In this document: piece by piece, positions 26,884-34,959 of the stretch
Layout: the number at the start of each line of letters is the position of its first letter
Numbering within the stretch: position 1 is the stretch's first letter
Assembly (NCBI GenBank): GCA_015228785.1
Contig: JADGCU010000006.1
Span: forward strand, 1-51,525
Reading direction: 5' to 3'
Source: Candidatus Omnitrophota bacterium
GTDB taxonomy: Bacteria > Omnitrophota > Gorgyraeia > Zapsychrales > Fredricksoniimonadaceae
Length of the DNA stretch: 51,525 nucleotides
Notes under the pieces: model-generated
Seen by the model: the letters and a program-made list of their open reading frames with translations, nothing else
Databases searched by the model: none
What the model was told of the DNA's origin: nothing
Made by a program: the position numbers and the translations under genes

Positions 26884-28584
26884 TTATGCATTCGATGAAA
26901 TACGGAAAACCTCCTCCACCGTTGTCTGGCCCTGAACCAGACGATCAAGCACATCCTCCCACAATGTCTTCATCCCCTGACGCTCACAGGCATACGTCTT
27001 AATATCATCAGAGGACCGGCCCTCAATAAGCATTTCGCGAATCGTATCATCCATGACCAGGATCTCCGTCACACCAAAACGCCCCAAATACCCACTCTGA
27101 CGGCATCGGTCGCACCCTTTACCCGCATACAATTTCGTTTTAGATCCAATCTTCCCTTCAAACTTCTTAAGAACTTGTTCGGAAACTTCAACCTCTTGTT
27201 TACAATGCGGGCAAATCTTCCGACAAAGCCTCTGCGCGCAAACAAGAATAAGACTCGACGCCACCAAAAATGGCTCAACGTTCATATCAACCAAACGTGT
27301 GACCGCACCTGCCGCATCGTTAGTATGAAGGGTTGAGAACACAAGCTGCCCGGTCAACGACGCCTTGATCGCAATATCCGCCGTCTCATTATCCCGAATC
27401 TCACCCACCATGACAACATCGGGACTCTGTCGCAAGATCGATCGCAGCGCAGAGGCAAAAGTAAGGCCAATGTCACTGCGCGCCTCGATTTGCGTCAACC
27501 CCTCCATTAAATTCTCACCCGGATCCTCGACTGTCACGATATTCTTGTCTACCCTGTTAAGCTGATTGACAATCGAGTACAAGGTCGTTGACTTCCCGCT
27601 CCCCGTCGGCCCCGTCACAAGAACCATCCCAAAAGGCTTATCGATCGCCTCCTCTAAAAGCTCAACCGATCGCTCCGAGATCCCCAAGTGGGCCAACCCT
27701 ATCGAAAGATTGGCTCTATCGAGAACGCGCATAACAACCTTGGCCCCATAATAAGTCGGAAGAATAGAGACACGAAAATCAACCTCCTTACCTGAAAGAC
27801 GCAACTTAAATCGTCCATCCTGAGGAATCTGAGTGGTCGTAATATCTATCCGTGCCATAATTTTGATACGCACAATAACAGCATTCTGGTTCCCCTTGGG
27901 GATTTGAAGCACATCCAAAAGGACACCATCAACACGATACCTCACCCGCATATCGGTTTCCCCAGGCTCCATATGAATATCTGAGGCACGCTGACGAAGC
28001 GCTTCCTTGATCACAAGATTCACCATCCGAATAATGGGCGCTTCATTGCTATTCTCGACGGCCGCGGGATCATATTTCTCCATATCGGAAAGAACCTCAA
28101 AATCCCCGACATCAATATTTTTGCTGACCTCCGCCACAGTCCCCTGATTCGGGTCACCATAAAATTTATTCAAAGCCTCATCAATCTGCGCCCCAGAACT
28201 CATCACAATATCAATGCGCTTGCCGGTAATATCACGCAAATCATCGAGGGCAAATACATTTAAGGGGTCAGCGATCGCAACCGCAATGCTTTCGGACATC
28301 ATCGACACCGGAACCATTTTATATTTCCGGGCAAGTTTTTCCGGGACAACATCCTTAAGACGTTCATCAAGTTTAAACTTTGAAAGATCTATAGAAGGAA
28401 TCCGGAGTACCCGAACCAACAAAAGCATGAAATCTTTCTCAGCAATAAGCCCCTGACGAACAAGAGCCTCGCTAAAAGGGATTCCATGAGACTGCTGAAG
28501 CCATTTAGCCCCATCAATATCCTGAGGCGTAATACCCGGAAGCTGAAGAAGCGCTTCTATAATTTTCTCTCGAATAGTCTGCAT
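26884..28584 (-). CDS. pilB: PilB/GspE-type pilus assembly ATPase 2
   Basis: A hexameric secretion ATPase of normal PilB length. GspE_N region residues about 15-150, then the core: VNLVIKEALRQRASDIHMEP near residue 190, GPTGSGKSTTLYSIV near 326 (Walker A), TVEDPGENLMEG near 353 (Asp box), VVMVGEIRDNETADIAI near 393 (Walker B) and VFSTLHTND (His box). The Zn tetra-Cys is CPHC near 456 and CDRC near 485. Odd point: the Asp box normally reads EDPVE followed by an aromatic; here it is EDPGEN. ATG 28584 is chosen over TTG 28593. The neighbouring ATPase gene ends 32 bases upstream. Confidence 0.92.
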   Translation of the reverse strand: MQTIREKIIEALLQLPGITPQDIDGAKWLQQSHGIPFSEALVRQGLIAEKDFMLLLVRVLRIPSIDLSKFKLDERLKDVVPEKLARKYKMVPVSMMSESIAVAIADPLNVFALDDLRDITGKRIDIVMSSGAQIDEALNKFYGDPNQGTVAEVSKNIDVGDFEVLSDMEKYDPAAVENSNEAPIIRMVNLVIKEALRQRASDIHMEPGETDMRVRYRVDGVLLDVLQIPKGNQNAVIVRIKIMARIDITTTQIPQDGRFKLRLSGKEVDFRVSILPTYYGAKVVMRVLDRANLSIGLAHLGISERSVELLEEAIDKPFGMVLVTGPTGSGKSTTLYSIVNQLNRVDKNIVTVEDPGENLMEGLTQIEARSDIGLTFASALRSILRQSPDVVMVGEIRDNETADIAIKASLTGQLVFSTLHTNDAAGAVTRLVDMNVEPFLVASSLILVCAQRLCRKICPHCKQEVEVSEQVLKKFEGKIGSKTKLYAGKGCDRCRQSGYLGRFGVTEILVMDDTIREMLIEGRSSDDIKTYACERQGMKTLWEDVLDRLVQGQTTVEEVFRISSNA

Positions 28585-28616
28585 AATCTTCAATCACTAA
28601 TTGTTATAAACAACCG

Positions 28617-30350
28617 TTATGTTTCATCCGCCGCCGTAACACGGACAACTTCTTCCAGACTCGTCAAGCCTCGTGCTGCCTTGGTCAGAGCATCCTCACG
28701 CATGGTCCTCATCCCCTCCTGCCGCCCAGCAGCCTTGATCTGAAGCTCCCCTGCGCGACCAAGAATCTTGCTCCTTACCAACGGCGTAAACATCATCACC
28801 TCATGAATCCCCACACGCCCAGCATAACCAGTCTCTAAACAATGTTTACAACCCTTCCCGCGAAAAAAATGACGATCCTTGCCTGGAAGAATCCGTTCAA
28901 TCGTGAGCTTTTTATAAAGAACTTCGGAAATAACAATTTCTTCCTTGCACTTGGGGCAAATCTTTCTCAACAGCCTCTGGGCGATCAGGCAATTAACAGA
29001 AGAACAGATCAAAAATGGCTCGATACCCATATTCACCATACGGATGATAGATCCCGCAGCCGTCGTTGTATGTAAAGAACTGAGAACCAAATGCCCGGTC
29101 AACGCCGCCTTGACCCCAATGTCGAGTGTCTCCGCATCACGAATCTCACCGATCATAATGACGTCAGGATCCTGCCGCAAGATTGAGCGCAGGGTCGCTG
29201 TAAACGTGAGCCCCACCTCATAACGAATATTAACCTGATTGATCCCTTTCATCTGATACTCAACGGGATCCTCAACCGTCACAATATTCTTTTCAGGAGA
29301 ATCAATATGCTTCAAGATCGAATAAAGGGTCGTCGTTTTTCCGCTTCCTGTTGGACCACAGGCTAGAATCATCCCGTGAGGCCGAGCCGCAGCTACCTTG
29401 ACCTGCGCCAGATTCTTCTCCTCAAAACCAAGATTATCTATATCAACGCGCTCAAGACTCTTATCGAGAACACGTAAAACGATCTTCTCGCCAAAAACAG
29501 TAGGCAGAACACTGACACGAAAATCAACGTTCTTTCCCCCATCCACAACAGAACGAAACCGGCCATCCTGCGGCAAGCGATGCTCAGAAATATCCAAATT
29601 AGAAATAACCTTAATCCGCGAAATGATCGGAAAATGAAGCACCTTCGCCATACGGTCAATCTCACGCAACACCCCATCCACGCGATAACGAATACGTAAA
29701 TGCTTTTCCATGGGTTCTATAAAGACATCGCTCGCCTTTGCAGATACGGCCTGACGGATAATCGTATTGGTCAAACGAATGATCGGCGCTTCTTGGGTGA
29801 TCTGCTCCACTTCCCGCCCATTAGGACCAGGAGGACCATCATGAATAAGTTCTGGATCTTCAGAATCCTTAATATCCTTGATATCTTTAATAATAGAGTC
29901 CAAAGACTCCTCGGACTTGGGAGCACAATACTGCTCAATCGCCTCCTGAATATCTTTCGAACGACCAATAAGGGGTGTAATCGTAAGCCCCGTCAAGGCC
30001 TTCACATTATCAATCACAAAGATATTCAAAGGATCCGCCATGGCAACAGACAAATTGTCACCCAATCGAGACACTGGAAGAATCTGATATTTCTTCAAAA
30101 TATCAACGGGAATCGCATTCACAGCCGCAGGATCAATCTTAAGACGGGAAATATTAATAATAGGAAGGTGAAGCCCCTCGCTCAAGAGAAAGGCGAGTTG
30201 TTCCTGATCGATCAGTCCCTTGTTCATCAGGATACGACCCAAGTCCTCGCCGGTCCTTCGCTGTTCCTCAAGGGCCTTCTCAAGATCTTCAGAGGTGACG
30301 ATCTTCTCTCTGAGCAGAATCTCTTTTATCCGATCTTTCAGAGTCGACAT
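28617..30350 (-). CDS. pilB: PilB/GspE-type pilus assembly ATPase 1
   Basis: A 577-residue hexameric ATPase that powers pilus or pseudopilus assembly. The N-terminus has MshEN-like repeats (LLREKIVTSEDLEKALEEQ, then LGRILMNKGLIDQEQLAFLL) and a full GspE_N domain. The core has ASDVFIEPMEKHLRIRYRVDG, GPTGSGKTTTLYSIL near residue 333 (Walker A), TVEDPVEYQMKG near 360, VIMIGEIRDAETLDIGV near 400 (Walker B) and VLSSLHTTTA. The tetra-Cys is CPKC near 468 and CKHC near 498. Unlike its downstream neighbour it has the standard EDPVEY. Its ATG overlaps the stop of the MshEN-only gene 2 (TAATG). Both ATPases look intact. Confidence 0.93.
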   Translation of the reverse strand: MSTLKDRIKEILLREKIVTSEDLEKALEEQRRTGEDLGRILMNKGLIDQEQLAFLLSEGLHLPIINISRLKIDPAAVNAIPVDILKKYQILPVSRLGDNLSVAMADPLNIFVIDNVKALTGLTITPLIGRSKDIQEAIEQYCAPKSEESLDSIIKDIKDIKDSEDPELIHDGPPGPNGREVEQITQEAPIIRLTNTIIRQAVSAKASDVFIEPMEKHLRIRYRVDGVLREIDRMAKVLHFPIISRIKVISNLDISEHRLPQDGRFRSVVDGGKNVDFRVSVLPTVFGEKIVLRVLDKSLERVDIDNLGFEEKNLAQVKVAAARPHGMILACGPTGSGKTTTLYSILKHIDSPEKNIVTVEDPVEYQMKGINQVNIRYEVGLTFTATLRSILRQDPDVIMIGEIRDAETLDIGVKAALTGHLVLSSLHTTTAAGSIIRMVNMGIEPFLICSSVNCLIAQRLLRKICPKCKEEIVISEVLYKKLTIERILPGKDRHFFRGKGCKHCLETGYAGRVGIHEVMMFTPLVRSKILGRAGELQIKAAGRQEGMRTMREDALTKAARGLTSLEEVVRVTAADET

Positions 30351-30799
30351 TACGCCTGACCGTAGTATTTTTTGATCGCGGTACGGATATCCGTTATAGT
30401 GCTCACGAATGCCTGCACGGTGCAGCCTGTGATAAGCTCCACATCGTCAACCGCCTTGACATTCAGAGGATTGGCCATCGCCAGGGTTAAACTCTTACCA
30501 ATCTTATCAATAGGAACAAGGCAAAACTGCTCACAAAGATTAGCCGGAACAGTACGCACAACTTCCGGATCAATCTCATAATTTGCTAAAGGAAGGTAGG
30601 GAAATCCATACTGACAGGTGAGTGCTTGAGCAATATCTTCTTCGGTCGCAAAGGCAAGATTCACAAGGGCTTCGCCGAAAAGGACTCCCTCATGACTGCG
30701 CTGGTACTCCAAAACTTTCTCAACTTGAGCACGGCTCACAACCCCACGTTCAACAAGAAGCTCGCCAAGGTGCTTACTAGAAGCTCGTTCAATTCTCAT
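30350..30799 (-). CDS. Stand-alone MshEN/GspE_N-domain protein 2
   Basis: A 149-residue ATPase-less protein made of the two MshEN repeats (HLGELLVERGVVSRAQVEKVL near residue 9, broken here, and LFGEALVNLAFATEEDIAQAL near 40) and the GspE_N part (FPYLPLANYEIDPEVVRTVP, LVPIDKIGKSLTLAMANPLN). First gene of the pilus operon, about 28 nt after the predicted transcription start. It resembles the other single-domain protein at 26355-26813, so each ATPase has a partner of this kind. A cyclic-di-GMP-binding role is inferred from the family only. Confidence 0.85.
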   Translation of the reverse strand: MRIERASSKHLGELLVERGVVSRAQVEKVLEYQRSHEGVLFGEALVNLAFATEEDIAQALTCQYGFPYLPLANYEIDPEVVRTVPANLCEQFCLVPIDKIGKSLTLAMANPLNVKAVDDVELITGCTVQAFVSTITDIRTAIKKYYGQA

Positions 30800-30833
30800 A
30801 GAAAAGATGATTTCCCTTCGTCAATTCATGAGT

Positions 30834-30862
30834 ACTTTACTTAAATTGATATTAATTGTCAA
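30834..30862 (-). promoter_or_regulatory. Predicted sigma-70 promoter of the pilus-assembly operon
   Basis: Consensus TTGACA (30857-30862) and TAAAGT (30834-30839) lie 17 bases apart on the minus strand, in the AT-rich gap after the rodA stop. Transcription would begin near 30827 and run through the MshEN, ATPase, platform and coiled-coil genes. Confidence 0.65.
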
Positions 30863-30888
30863 TCAATAGAAGGAGTTTCCAGCCCATT

Positions 30889-31992
30889 TTAGGTGGACCG
30901 GCGCTGGGCAAGATTAAGGAGAATCCCCACCATCATGGCGAAAACCATAAAAGATGTCCGACCATAACTAATAAAAGGGAGCGTGATCCCAACAACCGGA
31001 CTTAACCCCATGGTCATACTTATATTAATGGTCACCTGAAGCACCAAAATCGTCACGATCCCCACAGCAACAAGATGGCCAAACTTATCCTTAAGCCGCG
31101 CCGCAATACGCACTCCTGTATAAATAAGGACAAAATAGCATGCCAAAAGAAAGATAGCCCCCAGAAAGCCCCACTCCTCACCAATCACAGAAAAAATAAA
31201 ATCCGTATGCCGTTCAGGAAGAAAATTGAGTTGATTCTGTGTTCCTGAAAGCCAGCCCTTGCCAATCACCTGACCGGAGCCAATCGCGATACGGGACTGA
31301 ATGATCGTATATCCTGCCCCAAAAGGGTCGATATTAGGATTCAAAAAAACCAGAAGCCGGTCCTTCTGATAAGCTCTTAAAAAATGCCAACCCACCGGGA
31401 CCATGGCCGCACACAATCCGAGGAAGCAAAGAAACGGCTTACGATCAATACCGCTCGCATACAGCATGACGATAAAAATGCCAAAAATAAGAATCGCAGT
31501 CCCCAAATCCGGCTGCTTGAAGATCAATCCAAAACTTAATAAAGTAAGAAGGAGCGGATAAAGAAGATCGCGTCCCAAGACGTAAAAAGAACTACGAATA
31601 TCAAAAGAAAGCTTGGGATTGCGCTTACTGAAATACCGGGCAAGAACAAGGATCAACGTTAACTTGGTAAGTTCCGACGGCTGAAAGGTCACGCCCGCAA
31701 CATTGAACCAACGGGTCGCGCCCAAAGCCTCGCGACCGGCGACAAGAACAAAAACAAGAAGACAAACATTAATCCCATAAATAATATACGCCATGTCATA
31801 AGAAAGCCGATAATTCACTCGACTTAACAAATACATGACAAGAATTCCAATCCCAGCACAGAGAAGCTGGTCCACAAACACCTGTTGAGTCACACGAACA
31901 TTTTCATAACTGGCGCTGTAAAGGGCAACAAGCCCACTGCCCATAATAAGGAGCACGGCTGCCCAGATCGTTCTCACATCAGGATGACGCAT
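30889..31992 (-). CDS. rodA: SEDS-family peptidoglycan polymerase RodA
   Basis: A 367-residue protein with about ten membrane helices. SEDS landmarks: LGATRWFNVAGVTFQPSEL near residue 91 (RodA/FtsW signature), FKQPDLGTAILIFG near 164, DPFGAGYTIIQSRIAIGSGQ near 230 and LPERHTDFIFSVIGEEWG near 264 (the loop with the catalytic Asp), ending with VVGITLPFISYGRTSF. The short N-terminus and compact loops fit RodA (elongation) better than FtsW (division). It polymerises glycan strands from lipid II in the inner membrane together with a class B PBP. No pbp2 or mreBCD gene is next to it. A small membrane protein gene is upstream. Confidence 0.9.
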   Translation of the reverse strand: MRHPDVRTIWAAVLLIMGSGLVALYSASYENVRVTQQVFVDQLLCAGIGILVMYLLSRVNYRLSYDMAYIIYGINVCLLVFVLVAGREALGATRWFNVAGVTFQPSELTKLTLILVLARYFSKRNPKLSFDIRSSFYVLGRDLLYPLLLTLLSFGLIFKQPDLGTAILIFGIFIVMLYASGIDRKPFLCFLGLCAAMVPVGWHFLRAYQKDRLLVFLNPNIDPFGAGYTIIQSRIAIGSGQVIGKGWLSGTQNQLNFLPERHTDFIFSVIGEEWGFLGAIFLLACYFVLIYTGVRIAARLKDKFGHLVAVGIVTILVLQVTINISMTMGLSPVVGITLPFISYGRTSFMVFAMMVGILLNLAQRRST

Positions 31993-32029
31993 AGCGTTTG
32001 TCCAAAAAAATCTTGCGAACCGCCTTCAC

Positions 32030-32272
32030 TTACTTGCCCTTCTCCCAGGGCCAAGGGCATTGATATTTACAGGCGATCTCAGGGTAAGGCGTTTTCACAC
32101 GCTTGAGACATGACGCTTTACAACGAATAACATCAAAAACAGGAACAAGAACAAACATCGCAAGAATCACGATCAAAAGCACCTTTTTCTGACGATCCGA
32201 CAACATGGGCTTCTTCTCTGCCTTACTACTGGGAGCCTCTTTTTTCCTTTTTGCGTTTCTTTCTCTACCCAT
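32030..32272 (-). CDS. Small single-pass membrane protein with four outer Cys
   Basis: An 80-residue protein. A Lys/Arg-rich N-terminus (about residues 1-30) is followed by one helix (KVLLIVILAMFVLVPVFDVI) and a short tail with two Cys-x3-Cys pairs (CKASC and CKYQC) and PWPWEK at the end. By the positive-inside rule the Cys lie outside, where they could form disulfides or bind metal or haem. ATG with AGGA five bases upstream. Between the MEMO-AMMECR1 fusion and rodA. No family recognised. Confidence 0.7.
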   Translation of the reverse strand: MGRERNAKRKKEAPSSKAEKKPMLSDRQKKVLLIVILAMFVLVPVFDVIRCKASCLKRVKTPYPEIACKYQCPWPWEKGK

Positions 32273-32299
32273 TGAATTCCTTTCTTAAGCCATATCGAT

Positions 32300-33799
32300 T
32301 TATTTCTTTTCCCCGAATACATTGGCCGTAAAGATCTCAAGCGTTGTCCCGGGAGTTTTCCAGCAATCCGAAGGAAGCCCTGCTTTCTGCGAACAAAGTT
32401 CTGATAGGAATCTCCCCTTACTCCAACCTGTTTCAGTCGCTACCTGAGGGAGAAAAACGCCCCTATTAAAATGTCCGCGGCTTACGATCACACCGTGTTC
32501 TCCTAAAATAATCTCATCTGCGCTCTTAGCCACACGCGGCTTAGAAAGAACCGAAATTTCAACGTCAATATCCTTAAGCTCATCAGCTGTCACAGAATTA
32601 AACCGTGGATCTTCCGATGCGGCCGCGATCGCCATGCTCCGAATCGTCTGAAATAATGGCCCGCTTCCGAAAATGTTCCCAATACAGCCACGCAACTGCC
32701 CCTTCTTCTGAAGCGTCACAAACGCCCCTTCCTCTTCGTTCAACCGCAAATCTGCCTCCTGAACTTCCGGCGCCTTTCCCGTCTTAACAAAAGCATCGAG
32801 GGTCGATCGGGCGATCTCCAAGAGCCGCTTTTTCTGTGCCTCATTTAACGACGCAACACCTTGAACACTCTGTGTCACCGGCGTCTTTTCATTCTTATCA
32901 CGAAAAAACATGATCGAGGCGTACCCCACAACACTGGAGGTGTCTCCTGTCACATCAGCTGAGGTGGCATGCCGAAGGACCTTAGCCTGAGTATACCCGG
33001 CCATCTTGGCGTAAAGCATCGCCACAGTCACCACATGAAACCCGTCGACCTCCATCTCACCGGATTGATGACCAGCCCAAAGTTTCTCAACATCCATGGC
33101 CTCAATGGCTTGAAGCCCCCGATCATCGATCTCGCGAGCAACCTTGTCTGGATGAAAATGCGACTGATCAACACTCACATCAATAAGGACATCATCTCGC
33201 CCCTGGATCGAAGAAGCAAGCGCCTCGGCAAGAGCACGCAACACCTCTGGTTCCGGCGGGTATCCCACAATGATCGGAACAATCTTAGCATTAGGAAAAG
33301 CCTTCTGAATAAAAGGAAGTTGTGTCTCCACGGAATTCTCGGCACGGCCACCCGCACCTTCAAAGACATCACGACGGAAAGAAAACCGCTTGTCACATGA
33401 AGTAATCTTTTGCGCAAGGGCTTGATCCACCTCAATCCGCCCTAACGGCGTTACAAACGCCCCATCCGGCCAAATCGATGCCCCTTTGGAACTCACATGA
33501 TGGCTCGGCGCCAGGATCACAACAGTCGCAACCTTCCTGGCCTGCGCCGCTTTAAATCCATATGCCGCAACAGGACCTGAAAAAACAAACCCCGCATGAG
33601 GAGAAACAATAACTCCCATATCAGCCTCTGTAGGAGCATCCTTGGCATTAGCAAAGAATCCATCCAACATGACTGACAACTCACGCTTGTCCCCCGGATA
33701 CCAGCTTCCCGCGAGCGCCGCTTCTTTAATATGATCTTCAGATCTGGCAGAAAAACTTATGGCCATAAAAAACACCAAAATAAAAGCAATCTTATTCAT
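32300..33799 (-). CDS. Exported MEMO1-AMMECR1 fusion protein (AmmeMemoRadiSam proteins B and A)
   Basis: A 499-residue protein. The first 20 residues are a likely signal peptide (NKIAFILVFFMAISFSARS). Residues about 25-290 are a MEMO domain (ALAGSWYPGDKRELSVMLDGF, VIVSPHAGFVFSGPVAAYG, VILAPSHH, PIIVGY, VDQSHFHP, VTVAMLYAKM), related to extradiol dioxygenases and carrying their metal-type His. Residues about 325-495 are AMMECR1 (GAFVTLQKKGQLRGCIGNIFG, AIAAASEDPRFNSV, IDVEISVLSKPR, GVFLPQVATETGW). These two plus a radical SAM protein form the conserved AmmeMemoRadiSam system of unknown function; the radical SAM partner is not beside it. Export would be unusual. Start overlaps the upstream stop by four bases. 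Confidence 0.88.
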   Translation of the reverse strand: MNKIAFILVFFMAISFSARSEDHIKEAALAGSWYPGDKRELSVMLDGFFANAKDAPTEADMGVIVSPHAGFVFSGPVAAYGFKAAQARKVATVVILAPSHHVSSKGASIWPDGAFVTPLGRIEVDQALAQKITSCDKRFSFRRDVFEGAGGRAENSVETQLPFIQKAFPNAKIVPIIVGYPPEPEVLRALAEALASSIQGRDDVLIDVSVDQSHFHPDKVAREIDDRGLQAIEAMDVEKLWAGHQSGEMEVDGFHVVTVAMLYAKMAGYTQAKVLRHATSADVTGDTSSVVGYASIMFFRDKNEKTPVTQSVQGVASLNEAQKKRLLEIARSTLDAFVKTGKAPEVQEADLRLNEEEGAFVTLQKKGQLRGCIGNIFGSGPLFQTIRSMAIAAASEDPRFNSVTADELKDIDVEISVLSKPRVAKSADEIILGEHGVIVSRGHFNRGVFLPQVATETGWSKGRFLSELCSQKAGLPSDCWKTPGTTLEIFTANVFGEKK

Positions 33800-34251
33800 G
33801 ATCGCGTCTTCACAAAATAATTATCCAGACTTAACCACCTAGCCTGATCAATATTCCTAAGGCAAAAAAGTGTACTCACAAGAACAGTTACATCCAGAAT
33901 AATCACCCCGCGCAAAGGAAGATGCACAAGACTCCCGAAACAACCGCAGCTATCTATGGGAAGGTTTCTTACGATCGCCTGCCCCACCATGAGAATCAGC
34001 GAACAAGAGACCCCAGCGAGCGCTATAAGCCCCACATCAAGCCATATGCCCAGGAGAATCGAGAGGCCAATGAAAAGCTCTGCCCATGGGAAAAAAACCG
34101 AGGCCAGCTGAGCCAGGGGATCAGGGAGAATCTGATAGGCTTGAATAACATAAAGAAAATTCTCTGATGGGCCCACAGCCTTCTCGCCACCCGACACAAT
34201 AAAAAGAACTCCCAAAAGTACCCGAATAAAAAGAAGAATATTACGGCGCAT
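33796..34251 (-). CDS. MauE/DoxX-like membrane protein
   Basis: A 151-residue protein from ATG 34251 (MRRNILLFIRVLLGVLFIVSG); the open frame before it runs into the DsbA-like gene. Four helices are seen, with KAVGPSENFLYVIQAYQILP near residue 24, FFPWAELFIGLSILLG near 50 and a central NLPIDSCGCFGSL near 98 with a Cys-x-Cys pair. This matches the MauE/DoxX-like group, which supplies or maintains disulfide chemistry for periplasmic proteins. It overlaps the end of the DsbA-like gene by 11 bases, so they are translationally coupled. The likely role is to recycle the thioredoxin-fold partner. Confidence 0.8.
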   Translation of the reverse strand: MRRNILLFIRVLLGVLFIVSGGEKAVGPSENFLYVIQAYQILPDPLAQLASVFFPWAELFIGLSILLGIWLDVGLIALAGVSCSLILMVGQAIVRNLPIDSCGCFGSLVHLPLRGVIILDVTVLVSTLFCLRNIDQARWLSLDNYFVKTRS

Positions 34252-34870
34252 CTTTTTCCAAGATCTTCTCGATCTCCTCCTTGAAGCCCTTCCCCCCAAC
34301 GATCATCTTACCGTTCACAAAGAACGTAGGCGTTGAACTCACGCCCAAAGCATTCCCCTCCTTAATATCGTTCGTGATACGCGCCTCCATGGTCCCCCCA
34401 TTAACACAGGCCGAAAGCCTCACCCCATCAACTCCAAGCGAAACAGCCATCTCTGAAAAATATGTATCCACACTTACCATTTTCGACCAGCTTTTTTGAC
34501 TCTTGAAAAGAACATCATGGAACTGCCAAAACTTCCCCTGCTCCGCCGCGCATTCCGCATAAATAGCCGCACGACGGGCAAACGCATGCATAGGAAGAGG
34601 AAAATACTTAAGCTCAATATGAATCTTATCTGGATATTTTAGAAATTCTTCTTTAATATTCTTTGCAGCACGAGAGCATGCGGGACATTGAAAGTCTGTA
34701 TATTCCACGACCTGAATAGGCGCGCCTATTTTTCCCTTTTCACGGGGCCCCAACTGAGCCATAGGCGACTTTACAAAAGGCTTTTTAAAAAGAACTGCCT
34801 TCAATGTCAAGATCGCCCCCACACACATCAGAGCAATGAGTCCGGCAAGGACAGGTTTAGATATTTTCAC
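34241..34870 (-). CDS. DsbA-like periplasmic thiol-disulfide oxidoreductase
   Basis: A 209-residue protein with an N-terminal anchor or signal (PVLAGLIALMCVGAILTL). The thioredoxin-fold domain has VEYTDFQCPACSRAAKNI with a CPAC active site near residue 60, KYFPLPMHAFARRAAIYA, a helical insert and STPTFFVNGKMIVGG near 180 with the cis-Pro, the usual layout of DsbA/BdbD-like (Thioredoxin_4) proteins. GTG start with GAGGTG five bases upstream. First gene of a run with the MauE-like and MEMO-AMMECR1 genes. Confidence 0.88.
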   Translation of the reverse strand: MKISKPVLAGLIALMCVGAILTLKAVLFKKPFVKSPMAQLGPREKGKIGAPIQVVEYTDFQCPACSRAAKNIKEEFLKYPDKIHIELKYFPLPMHAFARRAAIYAECAAEQGKFWQFHDVLFKSQKSWSKMVSVDTYFSEMAVSLGVDGVRLSACVNGGTMEARITNDIKEGNALGVSSTPTFFVNGKMIVGGKGFKEEIEKILEKDAP

Positions 34871-34959
34871 AAAGCACCTCTTCTCTTTTTTATAAACAAC
34901 TCGTGGATATTCTATAACAAAAAAGGAAAGATGAGAAGCTGAGACTGAACGAAAAAGAA

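Noticed and set aside
29700-30359. 219-codon plus-strand open frame
   Set aside because: Antisense to the first PilB ATPase, which is clearly real over this span; composition (Arg, Asn, His rich) is typical of a mirror frame.
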